A stretch of DNA of 39,789 nucleotides, taken from DATGFB01 sp032160545 (GTDB taxonomy: Bacteria > Actinomycetota > Actinomycetes > Mycobacteriales > Jatrophihabitantaceae). Of this stretch, positions 1 to 9,253 are shown piece after piece (the stretch's first letter is position 1; every line of letters starts with the position of its first letter). The stretch covers positions 1 through 39,789 of the forward strand of contig JAVHVN010000181.1 in NCBI GenBank assembly GCA_032160545.1, written 5' to 3'. A model generated the notes under the pieces. The model did not search any database. It had not been told where the DNA came from and saw only the letters and a program-made list of their open reading frames with translations. Made by a program: the position numbers and the translations under genes.

Positions 1-1
1 G

Positions 2-142
2 ATGCCCGACCGGGTGGTCTGGCTGCCGATGCGCTCGCCGGGCAGCGACGTCCGTGCCGGGCTGGGCGCCGGTCCCGGGTCCGTCGTGACGCTCAGCTCT
101 GTTCCTCCCACCCCGGCCACCGCAACGGGAGGTGCCGCGTGA
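2..142 (+). CDS. nuoG: NADH-quinone oxidoreductase subunit G, C-terminal end (partial)
   Basis: Only the last 46 codons are inside the window; the gene enters from the left edge in frame 2 and stops at TGA 140-142. The visible tail reads as PDRVVWLPMRSPGS and then GSVVTL, which resembles the end of actinobacterial NuoG. NuoG is the large iron-sulfur subunit of the peripheral arm of complex I. The assignment rests mainly on position directly before nuoH. Its stop overlaps the nuoH GTG start (GTGA), so the two are probably translationally coupled. Confidence 0.75.
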   Translation: MPDRVVWLPMRSPGSDVRAGLGAGPGSVVTLSSVPPTPATATGGAA

Positions 143-1473
143 TCGACGTGCTCGCCGCCCGGGACCAGCCGACACTGGAGGACTTCGGGCACGACGTCTG
201 GTGGATCGTGCTCATCAAGATCGTCGGAGTCTTCGCCGTGCTGGTCGTGATGACGCTGTTCGCGATCGTCTTCGAGCGCAAGGTCGTCGCCCGGATGCAG
301 CAGCGGATCGGCCCCAACCGGGTCGGCCCCCGCGGCTACCTGCAGAGCCTCGCCGACGGCCTGAAGCTGGCGTTCAAGGAGGACATCATGCCGGCGCTGG
401 CCGACCGGCCGGTGTACTTCCTGGCGCCGGTGATCTCCGCCGTCCCGGCCTTCCTCGCCTTCTCGGTCATCCAGCTCGGGCCCACGGTCAGCCTGTTCGG
501 CCACCGCACGCCGCTGCAGCTCACCGACGCGCCCATCGGCGTGCTCATCGTGCTGGCCTGCTCGGCGATGGGCATCTACGGCATCGTGCTGGGCGGATGG
601 GCCTCCGGCTCTACGTATCCGCTGCTCGGCTCGCTGCGCAGCGCCGCCCAGATGGTCAGTTACGAGATCGCGATGGGGCTGTCGATCGTCGCGGTCTTCC
701 TCTACTCCGGCACGATGTCGACCTCGGGCATCGTGGCCTCGCAGTACCACACCTGGAACGTGTTCCCGCTGATCGTGTCGTTCGTGATCTACGCCATCGC
801 GGTGGTCGGCGAGACGAACCGTGCGCCGTTCGACCTGGCCGAGGCGGAGTCCGAACTGGTCGGCGGCTTCCACACCGAGTACTCGTCGTTCAAGTTCGCG
901 ATGTTCTTCCTGGCCGAGTACATCAACATGGTCACCGTCTCGGCGCTGGCGACCACGTTGTTCTTCGGCGGCTGGCACGCTCCGTGGGGCGTGCACGCGA
1001 TCTGGGCCGGGTGCAACTCCGGCTGGTGGCCGCTGCTGTGGTTCGTCGTCAAGGTCGTCATCTGCATCTTCGTGTTCGTGTGGCTGCGCGGGACACTGCC
1101 TCGGGTGCGCTACGACCAGTTCATGCACCTGGGCTGGAAGGTGCTGATCCCGATCAACCTGGTCTGGATCCTCGCGGTGACCTCGATCCACGTGCTGCGC
1201 GATCGCAACTGGCCGGCGTGGAAGGCGACCAGCGTCCCGCTCGCAGTCGTTCTGCTGCTGGTCGTGGTGCCCGCGCTGATGGTGATCGAGGGCGCCTCCG
1301 CGCGCCGGTCGGCCCGCAATTCCGCCGCCGACGACGAGGACGCCCGGCTGGTGCCGACGTTCCCCGTGCCACCGATGGACCTCGTCGTGCCGACGGGGCC
1401 GCGACCGCTCGCCACCGCGTCGGTGCGCCCCGCCCCGCCCGAGCTTCCGGAAGGAGACAACGCCGATGGCTGA
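139..1473 (+). CDS. nuoH: NADH-quinone oxidoreductase subunit H
   Basis: Membrane subunit of proton-pumping complex I that sits at the junction with the peripheral arm and helps form the quinone chamber. The protein is 444 aa with about eight or more hydrophobic segments. The family signature ERKVVARMQQRIGPNRVGP lies near residue 50, and the conserved acidic loop with GETNRAPFDLAEAESELVGG lies near residue 220. A GTG start is chosen because it overlaps the nuoG stop and follows a GGGAGG ribosome-binding site at 127-132. The hydrophilic C-terminal tail (about 60 residues, Pro/Ala/Arg-rich) makes it longer than E. coli NuoH, as in other actinobacteria. It overlaps nuoI by 8 bases. Confidence 0.97.
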   Translation: MIDVLAARDQPTLEDFGHDVWWIVLIKIVGVFAVLVVMTLFAIVFERKVVARMQQRIGPNRVGPRGYLQSLADGLKLAFKEDIMPALADRPVYFLAPVISAVPAFLAFSVIQLGPTVSLFGHRTPLQLTDAPIGVLIVLACSAMGIYGIVLGGWASGSTYPLLGSLRSAAQMVSYEIAMGLSIVAVFLYSGTMSTSGIVASQYHTWNVFPLIVSFVIYAIAVVGETNRAPFDLAEAESELVGGFHTEYSSFKFAMFFLAEYINMVTVSALATTLFFGGWHAPWGVHAIWAGCNSGWWPLLWFVVKVVICIFVFVWLRGTLPRVRYDQFMHLGWKVLIPINLVWILAVTSIHVLRDRNWPAWKATSVPLAVVLLLVVVPALMVIEGASARRSARNSAADDEDARLVPTFPVPPMDLVVPTGPRPLATASVRPAPPELPEGDNADG

Positions 1474-2086
1474 CACCACCGACGAACCCACCGGCAGCAT
1501 CGTCGGCTTCGCCAAGGGTTTCGGGCTGACGTTCGGGACGATGTTCAAGAAGAAGTTCACCTACGAGTACCCGTTCGAGTACCACGGCACCGCGCCGCGC
1601 TACCACGGGCGGCACGTGCTGAACCGGCACCCGGACGGGCTCGAGAAGTGCGTCGGCTGCGAGCTGTGCGCGTGGGCCTGCCCCGCCGACGCGATCTACG
1701 TCGAGGGCGGCGACAACACCGACACCGAGCGTTACTCGCCGGGTGAGCGTTACGGCGCGGTCTACCAGATCAACTACCTGCGCTGCATCTTCTGCGGGCT
1801 GTGCATCGAGGCGTGCCCGACCCGCTCGCTCACGATGAGCAACGAGTACGAGCTCGCTCTGGACGACCGGCAGGCGCTGATCTACACCAAGGAGCAGCTC
1901 ATGGCTCCGCTGCTGCCCGGCATGGAGGCGCCGCCGCACCCGATGCGCCTGGGTGACGACGAGAAGGACTACTACACGGTCAAGACGCAGGAGCCGCTGC
2001 AGCAGGGCGAGCCGATGAGCACCGCGAACGTCGCCGGCCGTCCCATCACCGGCGTCGCCATCGAGGTCGGAAGGCACCACTCGTGA
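1466..2086 (+). CDS. nuoI: NADH-quinone oxidoreductase subunit I
   Basis: Peripheral-arm subunit that carries the two [4Fe-4S] clusters N6a and N6b and passes electrons toward the quinone. The 206-aa protein has two ferredoxin motifs, CVGCELCAWACP and CIFCGLCIEACP, each with the expected CxxCxxCxxxCP spacing. The ATG start lies 8 bases inside nuoH behind GGAAGGAG. The C-terminal 60 residues have no metal motif. The stop overlaps the nuoJ GTG start by GTGA, so the two are probably translated together. Confidence 0.98.
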   Translation: MADTTDEPTGSIVGFAKGFGLTFGTMFKKKFTYEYPFEYHGTAPRYHGRHVLNRHPDGLEKCVGCELCAWACPADAIYVEGGDNTDTERYSPGERYGAVYQINYLRCIFCGLCIEACPTRSLTMSNEYELALDDRQALIYTKEQLMAPLLPGMEAPPHPMRLGDDEKDYYTVKTQEPLQQGEPMSTANVAGRPITGVAIEVGRHHS

Positions 2087-2859
2087 GCAGCGTCCTGCTC
2101 GCCGCGGGGGAGTTGCAGCACGGCCAGGTGCCGCTGGGCGAGGCCATCGCCTTCTGGATCCTCGGGCCGCTCTCGATCGCCGGGGCCATCGGCATGGTGC
2201 TGCTGCGCAATGCGGTGCACTCGGCGCTTTCTCTTGTTGCCACGATGATGTCGCTCGGGGCGTTCTACCTGATCGAGCAGGGGCCGTTCCTAGGCTTCGT
2301 GCAGATCATCGTGTACACCGGCGCGATCATGATCCTGTTCCTGTTCGTGCTCATGCTCGTCGGCCGGGACGCCTCCGATTCTCTCGTCGAGACGTTGCGC
2401 GGGCAGCGGGTCGTGGCGGTGCTGTTCGGCCTCGGCTTCGCCCTGCTCGTCGGCCTGTCCGTGGGCAGGGCCTTCACCGACGTGCGCCCGGTCGAACTCG
2501 ACCAGCCGAACGCGGCGGGGCACAACGTCAACTCGATCGCCGAGCTGCTGTTCACCAAGTACCTGTTCGCCTTCGAGCTCACCTCGGCGCTGCTGATCGT
2601 GGCCGCGGTCGGCGCGATGGTCCTCGCGCACGTCGAGCGCGACGGCCCGCGCCGAACCCAGAAGTCGATCGCGCGCGACCGGATCCGCTCCGGCCGTCCG
2701 CAGCCCCTGCCCGGCCCCGGCGTGCTCGCGTCCGGCGACGCCATCGGCACGCCGGCGCTGCTGCCCGACGGGTCGCTGTCGGGCGAGTCCGTGATGGCGT
2801 CGCTGACCGGCAACGTCCCCACTCCGGGCGTGACCACCGAGCCGCGGGACGAGGCGTGA
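2083..2859 (+). CDS. nuoJ: NADH-quinone oxidoreductase subunit J
   Basis: Small membrane subunit of complex I, 258 aa, with five predicted membrane segments in the first 185 residues. FVQIIVYTGAIMILFLFVLML is the typical NuoJ helix with the pi-bulge region. The last 70 residues are hydrophilic, Pro/Gly-rich and apparently unstructured, an extension also common in actinobacterial NuoJ. The GTG start at 2083 overlaps the nuoI stop. nuoK begins 5 bases after the stop. Confidence 0.95.
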   Translation: MSSVLLAAGELQHGQVPLGEAIAFWILGPLSIAGAIGMVLLRNAVHSALSLVATMMSLGAFYLIEQGPFLGFVQIIVYTGAIMILFLFVLMLVGRDASDSLVETLRGQRVVAVLFGLGFALLVGLSVGRAFTDVRPVELDQPNAAGHNVNSIAELLFTKYLFAFELTSALLIVAAVGAMVLAHVERDGPRRTQKSIARDRIRSGRPQPLPGPGVLASGDAIGTPALLPDGSLSGESVMASLTGNVPTPGVTTEPRDEA

Positions 2860-2863
2860 CGCG

Positions 2864-3163
2864 ATGACTCCGACGTACTACCTCGTGCTGAGCGCGATCC
2901 TGTTCACCATCGGTGCCGTGGGAGTGCTCGTCCGCAAGAACGCGATCGTCGTGTTCATGTGCATCGAGCTGATGCTCAACGCGGTGAACCTCTCCCTGGT
3001 CACCTTCTCGCGCATCAACGGCACGCTAGACGGGCAGGTCATGGCGTTCTTCGTCATGGTGGTCGCCGCGGCCGAGGTCGTGGTCGGGCTCGCGATCATC
3101 ATGTCCATCTTCCGCACCCGCAGGACCGCGTCGGTCGACGACGCCAACCTGCTGAAGTACTGA
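2864..3163 (+). CDS. nuoK: NADH-quinone oxidoreductase subunit K
   Basis: MnhC/MrpC-like membrane subunit of complex I, 99 aa with three transmembrane helices, the standard family length. The conserved membrane glutamates are present in VFMCIELMLNAVNLSLV and in the AAAEVVVGLAI helix; in the family these belong to the proton-translocation path. It starts at ATG 2864, 5 bases after nuoJ, within the same operon. Confidence 0.97.
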   Translation: MTPTYYLVLSAILFTIGAVGVLVRKNAIVVFMCIELMLNAVNLSLVTFSRINGTLDGQVMAFFVMVVAAAEVVVGLAIIMSIFRTRRTASVDDANLLKY

Positions 3164-3172
3164 GGTGGGTCG

Positions 3173-5074
3173 TTGAACACCGCTACCGGCGTCCAAACTG
3201 GGGCCTGGCTGCTCATCGCGCTGCCGCTCGTCTCGGCAGCCGTGCTGCTGCTCGTAGGTCGCCGCGGCGACAAGTGGGGGCCGTACCTGGGCGCCCTGGT
3301 GCCCGTGGTCCTGTTCGTCTACGCAGTCGTGCTGTTCTTCTCCGTCAAGGGCGAGAGCAACCGCGAGATCAACCTGCACCTGTACTCGTGGTTGGTCGTC
3401 GGCTCGTTCAAGGTCGACGCCGGGCTGCTGCTCGACCCGTTGTCGCTGGTGTTCGTCCTGCTCATCACCGGCGTCGGCGCGTTGATCCACATCTACGCCG
3501 TCGGCTACATGGCCCACGATCCCGGGCGGCGCCGGTTCTTCGGTTACTTCAACCTCTTCATCGCGGCGATGCTGCTGCTCGTCCTGGCCAACAACTTCCT
3601 GGTGCTCTACGTCGGCTGGGAAGGCGTCGGCCTGGCCTCGTACCTGCTTATCTCGTACTACTACGACCGTCCCGTCGCGGCGAGCGCCGGCAACAAGGCG
3701 TTCTATGCGAACCGGGTCGGCGATGTCGGGCTGTCGCTGGCGATCATGCTGATGTTCGCCTATCTCGGCAGCATGTCGTACGCCGACGTCCTCTTCGGCA
3801 ACGCGCACCTCACGTCGGGCGTGGCCGCGGCGATCGGGCTGATGCTGCTGCTCGGCGCCTGCGGCAAGTCCGGGCAGTTCCCGCTGCAGACGTGGCTGCC
3901 CGACGCGATGGAGGGCCCGACGCCCGTCTCGGCGCTGATCCACGCCGCGACGATGGTCACCGCGGGCGTCTATCTGATCGCACGCTCGGCGCCGATCTTC
4001 GACGCGTCGCCGGCGGCGCGCACCGTCGTCGTCGTCATCGGTGCGATCACGTTGATCTACGGGTGCATCTGCGGCTGCGCGCAGGACGACCTCAAGCGGG
4101 TTCTCGCATACTCGACGGTGAGCCAGATCGGCTACATGTTCCTGGCCGTCGGGCTCGGCCCGGGCGTGTACGCGATCGGCATCATTCACCTTGTCGGTCA
4201 CGGCTTCTTCAAGGCGGCGCTGTTCCTCAGCGCCGGCTCGGTCATGCACGCGATGAACGACCGGATCGACATGCGCCGCTTCGGCGGGTTGGCGAAGGTC
4301 ATGCCCATCACCTTCGGCGTTTTCGCCTGCGGTTACCTGGGGATCATCGGCTTCCCCGGTGCCACCGGCTTCTTCACCAAGGACAAGATCATCGAAGCGG
4401 CCTTCGACAAGGGCGGCACGTCGGGCTACCTGCTCGGCGCCTGCGCGCTCGTGGGTGCGGGTATCACCGCCTTCTACATGACCCGCGCGCTCGTCATGAC
4501 GTTCCTGGGCGAGAGGCGGTGGGAGGACGACGTCCACCCGCACGAGGCGCCGCCGATCATGACGGTGCCGATGACGGTGCTCGGCGCACTCGCGCTCGTC
4601 GGCGGGTTCCTGCTGATCTTCGGCGGCGGTGTGCAGCACTGGCTCGAGCCGTCGGTCGGCCGCAGCGTCGAGGTCGGTGCGCACACCGTCTCTCCGGTCG
4701 TGCTGACGCTCATCACGCTCGTCGTGGTCTTCCTCGGTGCCGCGGGTGCGTGGGTGGCCTTCGGGCGCAAGCCGGTCCCGGTGACGCAGCCGGTGGTGGT
4801 CTCGCCGGTCACCGTCGCCGCGCGCCGCAAGCTGTGGGCCGACGCGTTCAACGAGGCGGTGCTGGTGAAGCCGGGTCAGTGGTTGAGCAGAGCCCTGGTC
4901 TACTTCGACAACCGCGGGGTCGACGGCATCGTCAACGGCCTGGCCGCCGCGTTCGGTGGGGGATCCGCCCGCTTGCGTCGGATGCAGACCGGCTTCGTCC
5001 GCAGCTACGCGCTGTCCATGCTCGGCGGCAGCGTTGCCGTCGTCGCGGTGCTCCTGGCGGTGGCCTTCTCATGA
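3173..5074 (+). CDS. nuoL: NADH-quinone oxidoreductase subunit L
   Basis: The distal antiporter-like proton-pumping subunit of complex I, 633 aa and highly hydrophobic. Typical sequence includes LLITGVGALIHIYAVGYM, the WEGVGLASYLLI helix with its essential Glu, and LPDAMEGPTPVSALIHAATMVTAG. The start is TTG at 3173 behind GAGGTGGG, directly after nuoK; no better start is visible. A 64-base spacer separates it from nuoM, the longest gap in the nuo run. Confidence 0.97.
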   Translation: MNTATGVQTGAWLLIALPLVSAAVLLLVGRRGDKWGPYLGALVPVVLFVYAVVLFFSVKGESNREINLHLYSWLVVGSFKVDAGLLLDPLSLVFVLLITGVGALIHIYAVGYMAHDPGRRRFFGYFNLFIAAMLLLVLANNFLVLYVGWEGVGLASYLLISYYYDRPVAASAGNKAFYANRVGDVGLSLAIMLMFAYLGSMSYADVLFGNAHLTSGVAAAIGLMLLLGACGKSGQFPLQTWLPDAMEGPTPVSALIHAATMVTAGVYLIARSAPIFDASPAARTVVVVIGAITLIYGCICGCAQDDLKRVLAYSTVSQIGYMFLAVGLGPGVYAIGIIHLVGHGFFKAALFLSAGSVMHAMNDRIDMRRFGGLAKVMPITFGVFACGYLGIIGFPGATGFFTKDKIIEAAFDKGGTSGYLLGACALVGAGITAFYMTRALVMTFLGERRWEDDVHPHEAPPIMTVPMTVLGALALVGGFLLIFGGGVQHWLEPSVGRSVEVGAHTVSPVVLTLITLVVVFLGAAGAWVAFGRKPVPVTQPVVVSPVTVAARRKLWADAFNEAVLVKPGQWLSRALVYFDNRGVDGIVNGLAAAFGGGSARLRRMQTGFVRSYALSMLGGSVAVVAVLLAVAFS

Positions 5075-5138
5075 TCCGCTCGAACCACCCAGCGCCTCCG
5101 TCCCGAGTCTCGCTGCAACGCCACTGCGGGGTATCCAA

Positions 5139-6704
5139 GTGAGTCAGAACTACGCACTCGTGGGGCTGGTGCTGACGCCGCTGGTCGGCTCGGCGCTGGT
5201 CTTCGCGCTGGGCGACGCGCAGGCAAGGCTCGCGAAGCAGCTGGCCCTGTTCTTCTCGCTCGCCGCCGCGGTCTACGCCGTCGTCCTGTGCTTCGCGTTC
5301 GACACCGGCGCCGGCGCCAGCCGGTTCCAGTTCACTGCGAGCTGGAACTGGATCAGGGCGTTCGGCGTGCACCTCGCCTTCGGTGTCGACGGCATCGCAC
5401 TCGTCCTGGTGACGATGGCGGTGGTGCTCGTCCCCGCGGTGATCCTCGCGTCGTGGACGTCGTTCGACAGCCGGTCAGGCAGCGAAGAGGGTCCGACACC
5501 CGGCGGGCACCGTCGCAACGTGAAGAACTACTTCGCGCTGTTGCTGCTGCTCGAGTTCTTCATGGTCGGTGTCTTCAGCGCTACCGACGTCTTCCTCTTC
5601 TACGTCTTCTTCGAGGCCATGCTCGTCCCGATGTACTTCATCATCGGCAGCTTCGGCGGCCCGCGCCGCCAGTACGCCGCAATGAAGTTCTTCCTGTACT
5701 CGCTCGTCGGCGGCCTGCTGATGCTCGCCTCCGTCATCGGCCTGTACGTGACCACCGGCTCCCGGACGTTCGCTCTCACGGACCTGATCGGCAAGGTGCC
5801 CGACAACGCGACTCAGAAGTGGTTGTTCCTGGGCTTCTTCATCGCGTTCGCGATCAAGGCGCCGCTGATCCCGTTCCACACCTGGCTGCCGGACGCCGGT
5901 GCCGAGGCGCCGGCGGGCGGTGCGGCCCTGCTGGTGGGCGTGCTCGACAAGGTCGGCACCTTCGGGTTCCTGCGCTACTGCCTGCCGTTGTTCCCGGCGG
6001 CGTCGCGCTACTTCGCGCCGACGATCCTGATCCTGTCGGTGATCGGCATCCTGTACGCCGCGTTCCTGGCGATAGGCCAGCGTGACATGAAGCGGCTGGT
6101 GGCCTACACCTCGGTGGCCCACTTCGGCTTCATCGGCCTCGGCATCTTCGCCTTCACCACGCAGGGCGGCACCGGCGCGGTGCTCTACATGGTCAACCAT
6201 GGCCTGTCGACCGGCGCGCTGTTCCTCGTCGTCGGCCTGCTCATCGCGCGGGGCAAGAGCCGCAACGTCGACGACTACGGCGGCGCGGCGAAGGTGACGC
6301 CGATCCTCGCCGGCCTCTTCCTCATGGCCGGCCTCTCGGCGCTGGCCCTGCCGGGCATGAGCACCTTCGTGAGCGAGTTCCTCGTCCTGGTTGGCACCTT
6401 CACCCGACACAAGGGCCTCGCTGTGCTGGGGACCACCGGCATCGTCCTGGCCGCGATCTACGTGCTGTACCTCTACCAGCGCACCTTCCAGGGCGCCATG
6501 AGCCAGCGGGTCGCGAAGTTCCGCGACGTCAACGCCCGCGAGATCCTCGCCGTCGCACCACTGATCGCCCTGATCATCGGCCTCGGCTTCTACCCGAAGC
6601 CGGTGCTCGACATCATCAACCCGGCGGTCAAGGCGACGCTGACGGACGTCCACCAGACCGATCCGACACCCAAGCTGGGCACGGCCACCGGAGGAGTCAA
6701 GTGA
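5139..6704 (+). CDS. nuoM: NADH-quinone oxidoreductase subunit M
   Basis: Antiporter-like proton-pumping subunit of complex I, 521 aa. Family sequence includes the FYVFFEAMLVPMYFIIG helix with the key Glu, FHTWLPDAGAEAPAGG, and DMKRLVAYTSVAHFGFIGLG. The open frame continues upstream to 4956, but that part translates into low-complexity Ser/Pro/Arg sequence antiparallel to nothing useful, so the GTG at 5139 (VSQNYALVGLVL) is taken as the start. The ribosome-binding site is weak. It overlaps nuoN by 4 bases (GTGA). Confidence 0.96.
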   Translation: MSQNYALVGLVLTPLVGSALVFALGDAQARLAKQLALFFSLAAAVYAVVLCFAFDTGAGASRFQFTASWNWIRAFGVHLAFGVDGIALVLVTMAVVLVPAVILASWTSFDSRSGSEEGPTPGGHRRNVKNYFALLLLLEFFMVGVFSATDVFLFYVFFEAMLVPMYFIIGSFGGPRRQYAAMKFFLYSLVGGLLMLASVIGLYVTTGSRTFALTDLIGKVPDNATQKWLFLGFFIAFAIKAPLIPFHTWLPDAGAEAPAGGAALLVGVLDKVGTFGFLRYCLPLFPAASRYFAPTILILSVIGILYAAFLAIGQRDMKRLVAYTSVAHFGFIGLGIFAFTTQGGTGAVLYMVNHGLSTGALFLVVGLLIARGKSRNVDDYGGAAKVTPILAGLFLMAGLSALALPGMSTFVSEFLVLVGTFTRHKGLAVLGTTGIVLAAIYVLYLYQRTFQGAMSQRVAKFRDVNAREILAVAPLIALIIGLGFYPKPVLDIINPAVKATLTDVHQTDPTPKLGTATGGVK

Positions 6705-8257
6705 GCCCCCTGCTGCTGGCCGACAGCGCGCAGACGATCAACGCTCCATCGGTCTCCTACCACGCGCTGACGCCGATCTTCATCGTGCTCGGAGCCGCAC
6801 TGCTGGGCGTCCTCGCCGAGGCACTGGTGCCACGGGCCGAGCGCTACGCCGCCCAGCTGGTGATCTCGATCGGCGGTCTCGTGGCCGCCGGAATCGCGGT
6901 GGCGCTGCTGCACGGCACGAACGAGTCGACCATCAGCAACGCCCTCGCGATCGACGGCGCCGGGCTGTTCCTGCAGGGCACGATCATCGTGCTCGCGCTG
7001 ATGTCGGTGCTGCTCGTGGCCGAACGCAGCGTCGACGTCGTCAGCCCGATCGTCGCTTCGGCCGCCGTGGTCGTCGGCTCACCGGCCGACCGGGAACTGT
7101 CGCGCAGCAGCCGGATCCAGACCGAGATCTTCCCGCTGCTGTCGTTCGCGGTGAGCGGCATGCTGATCTTTCCGGTCGCGAACAACCTGATCCTGATGTT
7201 CGTCGCGCTCGAGGTGCTGTCGCTGCCGTTGTACCTGATGGCCGGCCTCTCCCGCCGCCGGCGGCTGCAGTCGCAGGAGGCCGCGCTCAAGTACTTCCTG
7301 CTCGGCGCGTTCGCCTCGGCGTTCTTCCTGTACGGCATCGCGATGCTCTACGGCTACGCGAACTCGGTCGACCTCGACGTCATCCTCAACGCCTCTCGGA
7401 CATCGAACCAGCCTGACGTGCTGCTCTACCTCGGCCTGGCCCTGTTGCTCGTGGGCCTGCTGTTCAAGGCGGGCATCGCGCCGTTCCACAGCTGGACGCC
7501 GGACGTCTACCAGGGCTCGCCGACCCCGGTCACCGCCTTCATGGCGGCCTGCACCAAGGTCGCCGCGTTCGGCGCCATCCTCCGGGTGCTCTATGTCGGC
7601 TTCAGCACGACGGCGTGGGACTGGCGACCCATCATCTGGGGCGTCGCGATCGCGTCGATGGCCGTGGGCGCCATCTTCGGGCTGACCCAGACCGACCTCA
7701 AGCGGATCCTCGCCTACTCGTCCATAGCGCACGCCGGCTTCATCCTGGTCGGCATGGTGGCGCTGTCCAAGGACGGCATCTCGAGCGTGCTGTTCTACGT
7801 CCTCACCTACGGGTTCAGCACGCTAGCGGCATTCGGCGTGCTGACGCTCGTGCGCGACGCGGACGGCGAAGCGACGCACCTGTCGCAATGGAGCGGCCTG
7901 GCCCGCAAGAGCCCCGTGGTCGCGATCGTGATGACCGTGCTGCTGATGTCGATGGCCGGCATCCCGCTGACGGCGGGGTTCGTCGGCAAGTTCGCCGTCT
8001 TCCGCGCGGCCTATCACGTCGCGGGCCCGCTGGTCGTGATGGCACTGGTCTTCTCGGCCATCGCCGCGTTCTACTACCTGCGCATCGTCGTGCTGATGTT
8101 CTTCGCCGAACCGGCCCCGAACGGCCCGACGGTGGCCATTCCCGGCTGGTCGACCTCGGTCGCACTCACCTTCGGCGTGCTCGTCACCGTGGTGCTCGGC
8201 ATCGTGCCGCAGCCCGTTCTCGACCTCGCGTCGAAGGCCGGGAAGCTAGTCGGGTGA
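6701..8257 (+). CDS. nuoN: NADH-quinone oxidoreductase subunit N
   Basis: Third antiporter-like membrane subunit of complex I, 518 aa. It shows the NuoN-type helix FVALEVLSLPLYLMAGL, the FHSWTPDVYQGSPTPVTAFMA loop, and LKRILAYSSIAHAGFILVG. The GTG start lies inside the nuoM stop behind GGAGG. It is the last subunit gene of the operon, but its stop overlaps the GTG of a polyprenyl diphosphate synthase, so the transcript very likely continues. Confidence 0.97.
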   Translation: MSPLLLADSAQTINAPSVSYHALTPIFIVLGAALLGVLAEALVPRAERYAAQLVISIGGLVAAGIAVALLHGTNESTISNALAIDGAGLFLQGTIIVLALMSVLLVAERSVDVVSPIVASAAVVVGSPADRELSRSSRIQTEIFPLLSFAVSGMLIFPVANNLILMFVALEVLSLPLYLMAGLSRRRRLQSQEAALKYFLLGAFASAFFLYGIAMLYGYANSVDLDVILNASRTSNQPDVLLYLGLALLLVGLLFKAGIAPFHSWTPDVYQGSPTPVTAFMAACTKVAAFGAILRVLYVGFSTTAWDWRPIIWGVAIASMAVGAIFGLTQTDLKRILAYSSIAHAGFILVGMVALSKDGISSVLFYVLTYGFSTLAAFGVLTLVRDADGEATHLSQWSGLARKSPVVAIVMTVLLMSMAGIPLTAGFVGKFAVFRAAYHVAGPLVVMALVFSAIAAFYYLRIVVLMFFAEPAPNGPTVAIPGWSTSVALTFGVLVTVVLGIVPQPVLDLASKAGKLVG

Positions 8258-9249
8258 CTCCCGGCCCGTTCGGCGTCGAGTTCTCCGACGCTGCGCTCGA
8301 GGCATCGGTGCGCGCCGGGCTCGACGCGATCGAGACCGCGTTGCGGGACGCCGTCTTCTCCGACGACGAGTTCGTCGCTGGGGCCGCGTCGTATCTCGTC
8401 GAGGCGGGCGGCAAGCGGTTCCGCCCGATGGTGAGCGTGCTGGCCGCGCACTTCGGCGATCCGTCGCGGCCAGAGATCGTCCCGGCCGCGGCGGTCTGCG
8501 AGATCACGCACCTCGCGACGCTGTACCACGACGACGTCATGGACGAGGCGGACGTGCGCCGGGGCGCGGAGTCGGCGAACTCCCGCTGGAACAACACCGT
8601 TGCCATCCTCACCGGCGACTTCCTGTTCTCGCGTGCGTCCAACCTGCTGGCCGACCTGGGCCCGTACGCCGTGCGCCTACAGGCACAGACGTTCGAGCGG
8701 CTCGTCACCGGGCAGATCCACGAGACCATCGGCCCGCGCGACGGGGACGACCCGATCGAGCATTACCTGTCGGTGCTGGCCGACAAGACCGGCTCGCTGA
8801 TCGCGACCGCTGCCGAGTTCGGCGCGCACTACGCCGGCGTCGAGCGTGGCACGGTCGACAACCTGCGACGGTTCGGCGAGCAGATCGGGGTCGCGTTCCA
8901 GATCAGCGACGACATCCTCGACATCGCCTCTGAATCGGCCGACTCGGGCAAGACGCCCGGGACGGACCTTCGGGAGGGCATCCCGACCCTGCCGGTGCTG
9001 TACGCCGTGAGGTCGGCCGAGACATCGCACGAACGGCTGCGCACGCTGGTGGGCAGGCCGCTGACCGACGATGGCGAGCACGCCGAGGCGTTGCGGCTGC
9101 TGCGCTCGTCCCCCGCCATCGACGAGGCGCGGGCGACGCTGCGGGCCTACGCCGATGCCGCGCGGGTGACGCTGTACCGGCTGCCGGACGTCCCCGCGCG
9201 AGCCGCGCTCGAGACGCTGACCGAGGTCGTCATCGACCGTACCGGCTGA
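8254..9249 (+). CDS. Long-chain trans-polyprenyl diphosphate synthase
   Basis: Condenses isopentenyl diphosphate units onto an allylic starter to make a long all-trans chain. The 331-aa protein has the first Asp-rich motif YHDDVMDEADVRRG (D93, D94, D97) and the second, QISDDILD (D219, D220, D223), as well as GGKRFRP near residue 52. The frame is open from 7615, but everything before the GTG at 8254 lies over nuoN, and this GTG forms a GTGA overlap with the nuoN stop. Co-transcription with complex I suggests the product is the menaquinone side chain. Chain length cannot be read reliably, so hepta-, octa- or nonaprenyl synthase (ispB/hepT/grcC type) are all possible. Confidence 0.9.
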   Translation: MTPGPFGVEFSDAALEASVRAGLDAIETALRDAVFSDDEFVAGAASYLVEAGGKRFRPMVSVLAAHFGDPSRPEIVPAAAVCEITHLATLYHDDVMDEADVRRGAESANSRWNNTVAILTGDFLFSRASNLLADLGPYAVRLQAQTFERLVTGQIHETIGPRDGDDPIEHYLSVLADKTGSLIATAAEFGAHYAGVERGTVDNLRRFGEQIGVAFQISDDILDIASESADSGKTPGTDLREGIPTLPVLYAVRSAETSHERLRTLVGRPLTDDGEHAEALRLLRSSPAIDEARATLRAYADAARVTLYRLPDVPARAALETLTEVVIDRTG

Positions 9250-9253
9250 GCCG

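Noticed and set aside
132..1529. A 465-aa plus-strand open frame inside nuoH
   Set aside because: Arg/Ala/Gly/Asp-rich shadow of nuoH in another frame, without motif or ribosome-binding site.
2959..5142. A 727-aa plus-strand open frame over nuoK/nuoL
   Set aside because: Composition is Arg-rich with no known domain; it covers the clearly real nuoL in another frame.
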